The notes beneath the pieces were generated by a model. That model ran no database searches and had not been told where the DNA came from. It was given only the letters and a program-made list of their open reading frames with translations. A stretch of DNA of 64,000 bases, taken from positions 46,708-110,707 of the forward strand of contig CAZFDK010000004.1 of the NCBI GenBank assembly GCA_964518305.1. The letters run 5' to 3'. The translations under genes and the position numbers were made by a program. The stretch is from Caribbeanibacter sp964518305 (GTDB taxonomy: Bacteria; Gemmatimonadota; Gemmatimonadetes; Palauibacterales; Palauibacteraceae). Below are positions 17,331 to 25,181 of the stretch, piece after piece (position 1 is the stretch's first letter; the number at the start of each line of letters is the position of its first letter).

Positions 17331-18026
17331 CTATTCGTGGCTCCCCGGGCTGCCCAGGTGCCGGGCGAACCAGTCCCGGGCGAGCCCGGCCACCTGCTCC
17401 AGCTCTCCCTCCCCCCGGAAGAGGTGACCGGCCCCGGGCACCACCTCGAGCCCGGCCTCGCAGCTCATCCGCTCCAGCGCCTCGCGGTTCAGCTCCAGCA
17501 CCGTGTGGTCCTCCCCTCCGACGATGAACAGGGAGGGGGCCTGCAACCGCTCCAGGTCCTCCTCCGCCAGGTCGACCCGGCCGCCGCGGGACACCACCGC
17601 CCCGGTGGCCTCCGGCCGCCGGGCCGCCGCCTTCAGCGCCGCGGCCGCGCCGGTGCTGGACCCGAAATAGCCGTAGTCCAGGTCCGAGGTGTCACTGTAG
17701 TCGCTGGCCCAGTCGATGGCGCCCACCAGGCGCCGGGTGAGCAGATCGATGTCGAAGCGGTACTCCCGAGTCCGCACGTCGACCCTTTCCTCCTCCTCGG
17801 TGAGCAGGTCGAAGAGCAGGGTCGCCAGGCCCCCGGTATGGAGCTGGCGGGCCACATAACGGTTCCGGGGGCTGAAGCGGCTGCTACCGCTGCCGTGAGC
17901 GAAGATGACCAGGCCCGCCGCCCCGTCGGGAACGGACAGGTCGCCCTCCAGCTCGACGTCGGCTGTCCGGACATCGACGTGCTCGCCCAGCGGCTCCTCG
18001 CTCTCCGTCTGCCGATTCGGCGGCAT
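17331..18026 (-). CDS. Dienelactone hydrolase family protein (Rv0571c C-domain type)
   Basis: 231 residues from ATG 18026, which has GGGAGGGA 6 bases upstream. It is an alpha/beta hydrolase: LVIFAHGSGSS near the oxyanion strand, nucleophile in YFGSSTGAAAAL, Asp in IVGGEDHTVLELN and His in VPGAGHLF. The same hydrolase domain follows a phosphoribosyltransferase domain in M. tuberculosis Rv0571c. Here the phosphoribosyltransferase partner is a separate gene at 9422. The substrate is unknown. Confidence 0.87.
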   Translation of the reverse strand: MPPNRQTESEEPLGEHVDVRTADVELEGDLSVPDGAAGLVIFAHGSGSSRFSPRNRYVARQLHTGGLATLLFDLLTEEEERVDVRTREYRFDIDLLTRRLVGAIDWASDYSDTSDLDYGYFGSSTGAAAALKAAARRPEATGAVVSRGGRVDLAEEDLERLQAPSLFIVGGEDHTVLELNREALERMSCEAGLEVVPGAGHLFRGEGELEQVAGLARDWFARHLGSPGSHE

Positions 18027-18105
18027 GCCGCGTCCCTCCCGTCGGTCGGATGCTGCATCTGTTCTCAGTTGCTGCCCGCTCGACAACTTCCGGACTGCCG
18101 TCGCC

Positions 18106-18582
18106 TCAGTCGTCCGAGGGGCGCGAGAACGGGAGCGCTACGGGCTCGGCCAGCTCGAGGTAATCGTCGAGGCGCATCCGTACGGCCGTCTCGTGGTCAC
18201 CGGCGTGGAAGGCGACATATTCGTCGTCCCGAAGGGTCTCGTCGAGAACGGTCTTCTGTCCGTACAGCACGCCGAAGGGCGGCATCGCCCCCACCTCACT
18301 GTCGGGATACAGGTTCTCGAACTCGTCCTCCTCCATCAGCTCCGCCGAAGAGGCTGCCGTCGCCTCGACCAGCGCGGCCAGGTCGACCTCGCGGTGAGCG
18401 GGCAACGCCAGCAAGACCGGCTCACCGTCGAGCAGAGCGGCCACGGTCTTCATCCAGTTCTTGCCCGGGACGTGCGTGGCGGCGGCCTCCTCCTGGGCCG
18501 TGTAGGCCGGCGTATGCTCCAGGATCTCGAAGTCGACGTCGGAATCCTCGAGCGCTCGCTCGAGGCGTTCTGCGATGGCCAT
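18106..18582 (-). CDS. YbaK/ProX-type aminoacyl-tRNA deacylase domain protein
   Basis: 158 residues from ATG 18582 with CGGGAGA upstream. It has the YbaK/aa-tRNA editing domain: EHTPAYTAQEEAAATHVPGKNWMKTVAAL, then LPAHREVDLAAL and GAMPPFGVLYGQKTVLDE. Family members hydrolyse mischarged tRNAs (for example Cys-tRNAPro) and the invariant Lys (here in GKNWMKTV) is present. Placed between the DUF2267-THUMP protein and the hydrolase, all on the minus strand with short gaps. Confidence 0.87.
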   Translation of the reverse strand: MAIAERLERALEDSDVDFEILEHTPAYTAQEEAAATHVPGKNWMKTVAALLDGEPVLLALPAHREVDLAALVEATAASSAELMEEDEFENLYPDSEVGAMPPFGVLYGQKTVLDETLRDDEYVAFHAGDHETAVRMRLDDYLELAEPVALPFSRPSDD

Positions 18583-18625
18583 CTTTGTCTCCCGTGGTTC
18601 GACGTGTCGAAGGCGGGTGGGGCGG

Positions 18626-19672
18626 CTACTCCGGTCCGAGAAAGGGATATCGCTCACGTTCTTCGCGTTCCAGGACGGCGATGCCGGCCCGGGTGGAGAT
18701 CGTCTCGACCACCACCATGAGGTCGGGGTCGTCGAAGTCCACGGTGGCGGACTCGCCCCTGCGCTCCAGCTCGTCCAGGATCTCCGCCCCCAGGAACTCC
18801 TCCTCTTCGTGGGACGAAATGCGACCCTCGAAGCCGTGTCGGTGGATCCGGACGTGAAAGGACCGGTCGGCAAGCACCTCGATCCGGTCGAAGATCAGGC
18901 GGAGGGCGCCGGCCTCGAACTCCTCGGCCGAGTGGAACACGAACCGCTCCTCCACCGGGATCACGTGCGAGATCACGTCCTCGCCGAGAGACGGCTCCTC
19001 GGCCATCAGCTCCGAGAGGCGCTCCAGGAATTCGGAGGGCGAGGCGGCTCGGACCAGCACGACGTTCTCGTACGGACTGTGGCCGATCCGGACGTCGTCG
19101 ATCTCGGTCAGGACCTCTGTGGCACGCCCGTAGCCGTCCGGGTGGACGGTGACCACGGCATTCCAGTCACGGGCCACGCTGATCTCTGTTTCCCCGCCGG
19201 CCTCGGCCGCTGTATGGCCGCCGGCACGAGTGGCAGCGACCGGTGTGGTCCACAGATCACGCATCTCCCGGGGAAGGAGGGCCACCACGTCCTGTAGCTC
19301 GCCGGCGGACACGTGACGGGCCAGGACGTCGAACACGGACCGGGCCGCGTGCTCCACGTCGGCCCCCGGTACCGAGACGTGGAGCTCCTCGGCGATGCGC
19401 TCCAGGAAGGCCTCCCGGTCCCGGAGACGAAGCGGAGTAGTGGCGGACCGCCAGCCCGAGTAGTACGCCCCGGCGAGGATCATGGGGAGCTGCTCTCCGA
19501 GATGGACGGCTTCCTGGTTCGGAAGCCGGTCCCGCAGTGCGTGCAGCACCGCCCGGAACGCCGCGTAGGCATGCCTCCGGTCTTCCCAGCCCAGCGTGTC
19601 CTGGAGGTCCTTCAGCCAGGTGTTGGCGGCGTGTACCGCGCGGTCGAAGACGGCGAAGCCGGTGAACGCCAA
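18626..19672 (-). CDS. DUF2267-THUMP domain fusion protein
   Basis: 348 residues in a single uninterrupted frame. The N-terminal 130 or so residues (TWLKDLQDTLGWEDRRHAYAAFRAVLHALRDRLP ... VDVLARH-like) match DUF2267, a small helical domain common in stress loci. After a short linker, residues about 163-348 (DWNAVVTVHPDGYGRATEVL ... SFHVRIHRHGFEGRISS ... VVETISTRAGIAVLEREE) form a THUMP domain, an RNA-binding module of tRNA-modifying enzymes. No catalytic RNA-modification domain follows. It sits directly upstream of a tRNA-editing gene, so a tRNA-linked role is plausible. The Cys content is low. Confidence 0.78.
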   Translation of the reverse strand: MAFTGFAVFDRAVHAANTWLKDLQDTLGWEDRRHAYAAFRAVLHALRDRLPNQEAVHLGEQLPMILAGAYYSGWRSATTPLRLRDREAFLERIAEELHVSVPGADVEHAARSVFDVLARHVSAGELQDVVALLPREMRDLWTTPVAATRAGGHTAAEAGGETEISVARDWNAVVTVHPDGYGRATEVLTEIDDVRIGHSPYENVVLVRAASPSEFLERLSELMAEEPSLGEDVISHVIPVEERFVFHSAEEFEAGALRLIFDRIEVLADRSFHVRIHRHGFEGRISSHEEEEFLGAEILDELERRGESATVDFDDPDLMVVVETISTRAGIAVLEREERERYPFLGPE

Positions 19673-19986
19673 TGGACTCAGACCTCCTCCGCGGAAGTGA
19701 AAGTCGTGGCCTGCACGTGGTTCTTCTCCGGAAGCTCACTGGAGTGAGCCAGAAGCTCACTCGACAACGTGAACTGGTAGTGCCCCGCGTGCTGTCGGGA
19801 GGATTGCGGTCGGGGAAGTGGGGAAAAGGGAGGGTGGGCGCGCCGTGCGGTCGCCGCCCGTGGGACGGGTGGGCCCGCGCCGGGAGCCCCCTTGCGGAAG
19901 CCCCGCAGGCGGCGGTGCGGTGGCGCGCACGGCCGCGGCGCCGACGGCCTACGGCTCCTGTCGCTCCGTCCGTGACGGGCCGTCGG
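19673..19986. other. Intergenic region with short repeats upstream of the THUMP gene
   Basis: 314 bases between two minus-strand genes, without a credible gene. It contains two copies of GAAGCTCACT (19731-19740 and 19752-19761); between them GCTCACT and AGTGAGC form a 7-base inverted repeat around a 2-base centre (19734-19749). Farther on, a one-sided run GGGGAAGTGGGGAAAAGGG is at about 19813-19831. It should hold the promoter of the THUMP gene and the terminator of the SLC13 gene side. Confidence 0.4.
19734..19761. repeat. GCTCACT/AGTGAGC inverted repeat plus direct copy
   Basis: GCTCACT-GG-AGTGAGC (19734-19749) is a perfect inverted repeat, followed at once by another GCTCACT (19755-19761). 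The cluster lies some 60 to 90 bases upstream of the DUF2267-THUMP start, a good position for a repressor or activator site. Function unknown. Confidence 0.45.
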
Positions 19987-21981
19987 TCAGACGCCCCACA
20001 GCGCCGCTATTCCGACGGTGGTGGCGACGGCCAGCAACAGCTGAAGGGGAGCACCTGCGACGACGTAGTCCCGGAAGCGGTATCCCCCGGGCGTGTAGAC
20101 CAGGAGGTTGGTCTGGTACCCGATGGGCGTCATGAAGGCCGTGCTCGCGCCGAACGTGACGGCCAGCAGGAAGGAGAAGGGCTCACCGCCGACCCGGGCG
20201 GCCGCGTCGAGGGCCACCGGAATCATGAGCACCACCGCGGCGTTGTTGCTGATGACGTTGGTCAGAGCCGCCGTCAACAGATAGAAGATTCCCAGGATGA
20301 CAATCGGCGAGAGGCCCGCCGTCGCCGCCAGGACGAGGTCCGCCAGGTAGCCCGCGGCTCCCGTGCGCTCCATGGCCAGACCGAGCGGAAGGATACCCGC
20401 CAGCAGGAAGACGATGTCCCAGCTCACGGATCGATACGCTCGGGCGGTCGTCAGGCTTCCGGTGAGCACGAGGGCGACCACCCCCGCCAGGGCCGCGATG
20501 TAGATGGGCCATACGCCCGCGGCTGCACTGACGACGACGGCGGCGAGTATCGCGATGGGTAGGGCGGGAGGTCGTTCTCCCCGCCGGGGGCGAGCCTCCC
20601 AGGACCGGGGCGTGCGGGCTCCGCCGCCGATGGTCGCACCCGGCGTGCCGGGCCGGGCGGCTTCCGCAGGATCGGCCGGCGTCACCTGCGTGACGGCGAG
20701 TCCCGGCTCGGCCTCGAGAACCGGTGCCTTCTCACGGGTGACCAGGACGAGGAGGGAATCGCCCTCCCGCAGCTCAGCCGTCTCGATCCGATCCCGAATC
20801 ACCGTGTCACCACGCTGCAGCCCGAGGACGGTCCCGGTATATCGATCCCGGAACTGCGCCGACACGAGGGTCTGTCCGTCGAGCTCAGACTCGGGCGCCA
20901 GCGTCACCTCGAGGAGCGTGTGTCCCGGGTCCACGAAGCTGCGATCGGTGACCTTCTGGAGGCGACGGGGCTCGAGGCGATTCTCGCGGCAGAACGCCTC
21001 CAGGTCGCGCGGCCCGGCACGGAGGACGAGAGTGTCTCCCGCGCGCATCGCCTGGTCCGTGCCCGGAGCCTGAAAGGTCTCGCCGTCTCGCACGATCTGC
21101 AGGACGTCCAGGTCGTACTCCTCGCCCGGCTCGAGGTCGTGGAGACGGAGGCCGACGAGGGGAGAGTCCTCCGGGATGGAGGCACGGCCGAGGTAGTCCC
21201 TCATCCGGAACTTCTCCGTGAGATCCTCCTCCGGCCGAACCCGCTCCGGGACCAGCCGCCAGCCGACGAGCATCAGGTAGGAGCCGCCGACGAGCAGGAC
21301 GAAGGCGCCGAGGGCGGTGAACTCGAACAACCCGATGGGGTGCCCGAGCAGGCGTCCGGACAGGTCGGAGGCGAGGAGGCTCGTCGACGTGCCGATCACC
21401 GTGAGCATGCCCCCCATCATGGACACGAACGAAAGGGGTATGAGGAGGCGGGACGGAGAGCTCCGGGCCCGCCGGCTCATCGCGGTGATCGCCGGAATGA
21501 GCACGCTCACGAGCGGCGTGTTGTTCACGAATCCGGCGGGCAACCCTCCCATCAGGAGGGTTGCCCCGAGACGGCGGGCTGGACTGGTCCGCGTGGCTCG
21601 GGCCAGTCGCCGCCCCAGCTTCTCCATGACTCCGGTGGCCCGGACTCCCTCGCTCAGGATGAACATGGCGAGAACGGTGATGGTGGCCGGGCTCGCGAAG
21701 CCGGAGATCGCCTCCTGCGGAGTGACCGTCGTCCAGCGACCGAGGGCGGCCAGGAGCACGGCGACCGCGAGCGCGACGATCTCGTTCGGCACCCGGTCCG
21801 TGGCGAAGAGGATCCCGGCCAGCAGAACCAGGCCGAAGACGACCGCGATGGACGGGGTCAACGGAGAATTCGGCTCGGGCGTCGGTCTGGGCTCATCGCG
21901 TGAACGGCCTGCATCCAGGGCGACCGGCGTCGCCGGATGCCGACCGCATCCGCTTCCGGGGCCGGCCTGAGGACGGGGCAC
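19987..21981 (-). CDS. SLC13/DASS-type anion transporter with central TrkA-C domains
   Basis: 664 residues. About five membrane helices (residues 42-240, with SEGVRATGVMEKLGRRLAR and GGLPAGFVNNTPLVSVLIP) lead to a soluble middle (about 260-440) holding two TrkA-C (RCK_C) domains, e.g. AGDTLVLRAGPRDLEAF and EGDSLLVLVTREKAP. A second membrane half follows, with TNVISNNAAVVLMIP and TFGASTAFMTPIGYQTNLLV. This layout is typical of Na+-coupled sulfate/dicarboxylate transporters of the SLC13 group. The start (GTG 21981) is uncertain; the first 40 residues are Pro-rich and may not be translated. If Na+-driven, it would use the gradient linked to the N-ATPase. Confidence 0.88.
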   Translation of the reverse strand: MPRPQAGPGSGCGRHPATPVALDAGRSRDEPRPTPEPNSPLTPSIAVVFGLVLLAGILFATDRVPNEIVALAVAVLLAALGRWTTVTPQEAISGFASPATITVLAMFILSEGVRATGVMEKLGRRLARATRTSPARRLGATLLMGGLPAGFVNNTPLVSVLIPAITAMSRRARSSPSRLLIPLSFVSMMGGMLTVIGTSTSLLASDLSGRLLGHPIGLFEFTALGAFVLLVGGSYLMLVGWRLVPERVRPEEDLTEKFRMRDYLGRASIPEDSPLVGLRLHDLEPGEEYDLDVLQIVRDGETFQAPGTDQAMRAGDTLVLRAGPRDLEAFCRENRLEPRRLQKVTDRSFVDPGHTLLEVTLAPESELDGQTLVSAQFRDRYTGTVLGLQRGDTVIRDRIETAELREGDSLLVLVTREKAPVLEAEPGLAVTQVTPADPAEAARPGTPGATIGGGARTPRSWEARPRRGERPPALPIAILAAVVVSAAAGVWPIYIAALAGVVALVLTGSLTTARAYRSVSWDIVFLLAGILPLGLAMERTGAAGYLADLVLAATAGLSPIVILGIFYLLTAALTNVISNNAAVVLMIPVALDAAARVGGEPFSFLLAVTFGASTAFMTPIGYQTNLLVYTPGGYRFRDYVVAGAPLQLLLAVATTVGIAALWGV

Positions 21982-22481
21982 CCGGAAGACTCATCGGCAG
22001 TCGCCCGATCGGGTGAGCCCATTTCCGAGCTGGAACCGCTCCGGGAGGGCCCGGGGGACCGTATCGACGGCCGCGAGCAGGGGCCTGGTTCGGCTGCTTG
22101 CATTCGGACAGGACTCTCCTCGCTCGCAGGATGGCCTCCCGTTCGTGTCCCGGCAGGACCGGTCTCGTCGCACCGAGTGCACACGACGCACCCGTCAAAG
22201 CTGTCGAGGCGGGACGCGGGCTGCTGTGGGGAGCAGCACGTAGAGCCGGGTGGGGAAACGGCGGAGGCCCGGACACGGACCCGGTTGCAGCACGTGTCGA
22301 GGCGAACTCTTCCCCACGCGGCCGTGGTCCAGCTCACCACAGACCCGACCGGCGCGCGGCCGTAGTATGATTCCGAGCTCGGATCCGAAGGCGATCCGCG
22401 CTGCAGCCGGTTCGATCGATCCAGCGGTTCGGGCGCTTTCCGTGACGAGCCGGCTCAGCGCAGCGAACACGGGAGACGCCG
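21982..22481. other. 500-base divergent intergenic region with repeats
   Basis: No convincing gene is present; the frames here have no ribosome binding site or recognisable product. It contains TGGGGAA (22251-22257) and TTCCCCA (22310-22316) facing each other, a hairpin GCTGCT-GTGGGG-AGCAGC (22220-22237), and direct repeats TGTCGAGGCG (22202 and 22295) and GCAGCACGT (22233 and 22288) in swapped order. It should contain the promoters of the SLC13 and DUF72 genes. Confidence 0.4.
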
Positions 22482-23213
22482 ATGGCCAGGTTCAGAGTCG
22501 GGACCTCGGGGTACGACTATCCGCACTGGGAGGACGGCTTCTACCCGGACGAGCTGTCCGCCGAAGACCGCTTCGGCTACTACGCCGAGCGGTTCGACAC
22601 CGTGGAGATCAACAACACGTTCTACGGGTTGCCGGAGCCGTCGACCTTCCGCGACTGGCGGGACCGGGCACCCGAGGACTTTCTCTACGTGCTCAAGTTC
22701 AGCCGATACGGCTCCCACCTGAAGCACCTGAAGGACCCGGAGTCCACCATCGGCAACTTCCTGGAAGCGGCCGGTGAGCTCGGCGACACGCTGGGGCCCA
22801 TCCTGGTGCAGCTGCCGCCGTTCTGGAACGCCGATCCGGAGCGTCTCGACCAGTTCCTGGCGGCCGCTCCGGCGGACCGGAGGTGGGCCGTGGAGTTTCG
22901 CGACGAGAGCTGGCTCCGGGACGACGTCTTCGGCATCCTCCGCGATCGCGGAGCCGCCCTCTGCGTCCACGACATGCTGGAGGACCATCCCCGCCTAGCC
23001 ACGACCGGCTGGGTGTACCTCCGCTTCCACGGCGTGCTGGCGGCGGAGCCCTACTCCCGCCAGTACCTGACGGCCCGTGCCGGGGAGGTGGCCCGACACC
23101 TGGACGCCGGCCGGGACGTCTTCGCTTTCTTCAACAACGATCCCGGGGGGCGTGCCGTGCGCGACGCCCTGGATCTCGGTCGATACGTGCGCAATCGCCG
23201 CGACGGCGAATGA
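22482..23213 (+). CDS. DUF72 (YecE-like) family protein
   Basis: 243 residues, ATG start. The sequence is a textbook DUF72 TIM-barrel-like protein: RVGTSGYDYPHWEDGFYP at the N-terminus, FDTVEINNTFYGLPEPSTFRDW, LYVLKFSRYGSHLKHL, VQLPPFWNADPERLDQFL, WAVEFRDESWL and a C-terminal FNNDPGGRAVRDAL. The biochemical function of the family is not established. The stop overlaps the start of the methyltransferase gene (ATGA). Confidence 0.92.
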   Translation: MARFRVGTSGYDYPHWEDGFYPDELSAEDRFGYYAERFDTVEINNTFYGLPEPSTFRDWRDRAPEDFLYVLKFSRYGSHLKHLKDPESTIGNFLEAAGELGDTLGPILVQLPPFWNADPERLDQFLAAAPADRRWAVEFRDESWLRDDVFGILRDRGAALCVHDMLEDHPRLATTGWVYLRFHGVLAAEPYSRQYLTARAGEVARHLDAGRDVFAFFNNDPGGRAVRDALDLGRYVRNRRDGE

Positions 23214-23863
23214 GCCGCGCCGTGGCAGCGGGCGAGGTCTTCGAGCAGCAGACGGAGCGCTACGAGGCATGGTTCGAGCGCCACCCGGCGGCCTACCGCT
23301 CCGAGCTCGCGGCCCTCCGCCGGGCCCTGCCGGCCACCGTGACCGCCGGACTCGAGGTGGGGGTGGGCACCGGGCGCTTCGCCGCACCGCTGGGCCTCCG
23401 GTTCGGGATCGACCCGTCGCCTTCCATGCTGAAGAGAGCGAGGGCGCGCGGAGTCTCGGTGGCGGGCGGCGTCGGCGAGGCGCTGCCGATCGGGGCAGGG
23501 ACACACGACCTGGTGCTCATGGTCACCACGATCTGCTTTCTGGACGACCGGGAGAGGGCAGCCGAAGAGATGCGGCGCGTGTTGAGGCCCGGGGGAAGGG
23601 CGGTCGTCGGATTCGTCGACGGAGAGAGCCGCCTGGGCCGGCGCTACCGCGAGGAGCGGAGCGAGAACCCGTTCTATCGCGGCGCCCGCTTCGTCACGCC
23701 GGCGGAGGTTCGGCGCCTGCTCCGCTCCCACGGCTTCGGCGCTCTCGAGTCGTATCGGACGCTGCGGTCGGGGCCGGAAGAGCTCGTGGAGCCGGAGCCC
23801 GTGAGGGCCGGTTCCGGGGACGGGAGCTTCGTCGTCGCTACGGGCGTGCTGGGCGCGTCCTGA
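23210..23863 (+). CDS. Class I SAM-dependent methyltransferase (Rv2003c-like)
   Basis: 217 residues, ATG overlapping the DUF72 stop. Motif I reads GLEVGVGTGRFAAPLG, followed by GIDPSPSMLKRAR, then LVLMVTTICFLDDRERAAEEMRRVLRPGGRAVVGFVD, typical of the methyltransferase type 11 fold. The acceptor is unknown. A methyltransferase of this class, Rv2003c, is part of the DosR regulon, and the AdoMet synthetase at 29032 could supply its cofactor. Confidence 0.88.
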   Translation: MSRAVAAGEVFEQQTERYEAWFERHPAAYRSELAALRRALPATVTAGLEVGVGTGRFAAPLGLRFGIDPSPSMLKRARARGVSVAGGVGEALPIGAGTHDLVLMVTTICFLDDRERAAEEMRRVLRPGGRAVVGFVDGESRLGRRYREERSENPFYRGARFVTPAEVRRLLRSHGFGALESYRTLRSGPEELVEPEPVRAGSGDGSFVVATGVLGAS

Positions 23864-24020
23864 GCGGGTCCGGCGACCGCGTCGGACAGGCGCACTTGTC
23901 CCGCGTGCGCTCCATCGTCACGCTCTTCTCCCGGGGTTTGGAAGCAATCGGACCGACTGGAGATCAGCAGGGGGCACCCGGGACCTCGGACCAACGAACC
24001 ACCGCCTCGAGGAGCCAGGC

Positions 24021-25181
24021 ATGCGCGGATTTCGGCTGGGACGGATCTTCGGGCTCGAGATCTCGGTCGATTTCTCGTGGCTCATCATCGTGGCCCTGGT
24101 GGTGTGGAGCTTCAGCACCGCCGTCTTCCCGCAGGCCGTGCCGGAGCTCTCCGGCCGCGCCTACCTGGTCATGGGCGTGGTGGCCGGCGTCCTGTTCTTC
24201 AGCTCTCTGCTCCTGCACGAGATCGCACACTCGCTGATGGCGCGGGCCAAGGGGGTGGAGGTGGAGGGCATCACGCTCTTCATCTTCGGCGGCGTCTCAC
24301 GGATGAGGGACGAGGCGGGCAGCGCGCGCGACGAGTTTCTCATCGCCGGCGTCGGGCCCCTGGCGAGCCTGGTCATCGGCGCCGTCTTCTGGGTCCTGTT
24401 TCTCCTGGGAGACGCCCTCGGCTGGGGCGCGCCGGCCGTGGAAGTAGCGCGCTACCTGTCGTTCCTCAACGTGGCTCTGGCCGTGTTCAACCTGCTGCCG
24501 GGCTTCCCGCTGGACGGCGGTCGGCTGTTCAGAGCGGTGCTCTGGTGGTGGCGGGACGACCTGAAGGAGGCGACCCGAATCGCCTCCCTGGGCGGACAGG
24601 CCCTCGGCGTGCTCATCGCCACCTTCGGCCTCCTGCAGCTCTTCGGCGGGAACCTGATCGGCGGTCTCTGGATGGGGGTTATCGGGTGGTTCCTGATGAA
24701 CGCCGCGAAGATGAGCTACCGTCAGCACGTCCTCCGGGCGGGCCTGGAGGGCGCGACGGCCCGGGATGCCATGACCGCCGAACCCGAGGTCGTCTCCCCG
24801 TCCATCAGCGTCGGCAAGCTGGTGGAGGACCACTTCCTCCGCCAGAAGCACGGCTCCTATCCGGTGGTGGAGGACGGGAAGCCGGTGGGGCTGGTGACGC
24901 TGGAGGAGACGGGACAGGTGCCGCAGGACCGGTGGGACGCCACACGGGTGCGAGAGGTGATGATCCCGGCCGAGGAGGACGTCATCGTCGGGCCGGACGA
25001 GGAGCTGTTCGAGGTGATCCGTAAGCTCGGCGATTCGCCGGCACGGCGGGTGCTGGTCGTGGGCGAGGGCGGGGACCTGGCGGGCATCGTGACCGCCCGC
25101 GACGTGACGACGTGGCTCGCCCTGAGAAGCGGAGGTCAGGCGCCGGCGCCCGAATCCCTCGCCGGCGGCGTGGGACGGTGA
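24021..25181 (+). CDS. Site-2 protease (M50) with tandem CBS domains, Rip3-like
   Basis: 386 residues, ATG start with GAGGAGCC upstream. Five or six membrane helices carry the zinc motif HEIAH (66-70) and the second metal segment NLLPGFPLDGG (Asp 165). Two CBS domains follow (about 248-370: ARDAMTAEPEVVSPSISVGKL ... VREVMIPAEEDVIVGPDE ... GDLAGIVTARDVTTWL). This is the organisation of M. tuberculosis Rip3 (Rv2625c), a DosR-regulon intramembrane protease. The CBS pair probably senses an adenine nucleotide. It is the first gene of a run of five overlapping or closely spaced genes. Confidence 0.93.
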   Translation: MRGFRLGRIFGLEISVDFSWLIIVALVVWSFSTAVFPQAVPELSGRAYLVMGVVAGVLFFSSLLLHEIAHSLMARAKGVEVEGITLFIFGGVSRMRDEAGSARDEFLIAGVGPLASLVIGAVFWVLFLLGDALGWGAPAVEVARYLSFLNVALAVFNLLPGFPLDGGRLFRAVLWWWRDDLKEATRIASLGGQALGVLIATFGLLQLFGGNLIGGLWMGVIGWFLMNAAKMSYRQHVLRAGLEGATARDAMTAEPEVVSPSISVGKLVEDHFLRQKHGSYPVVEDGKPVGLVTLEETGQVPQDRWDATRVREVMIPAEEDVIVGPDEELFEVIRKLGDSPARRVLVVGEGGDLAGIVTARDVTTWLALRSGGQAPAPESLAGGVGR

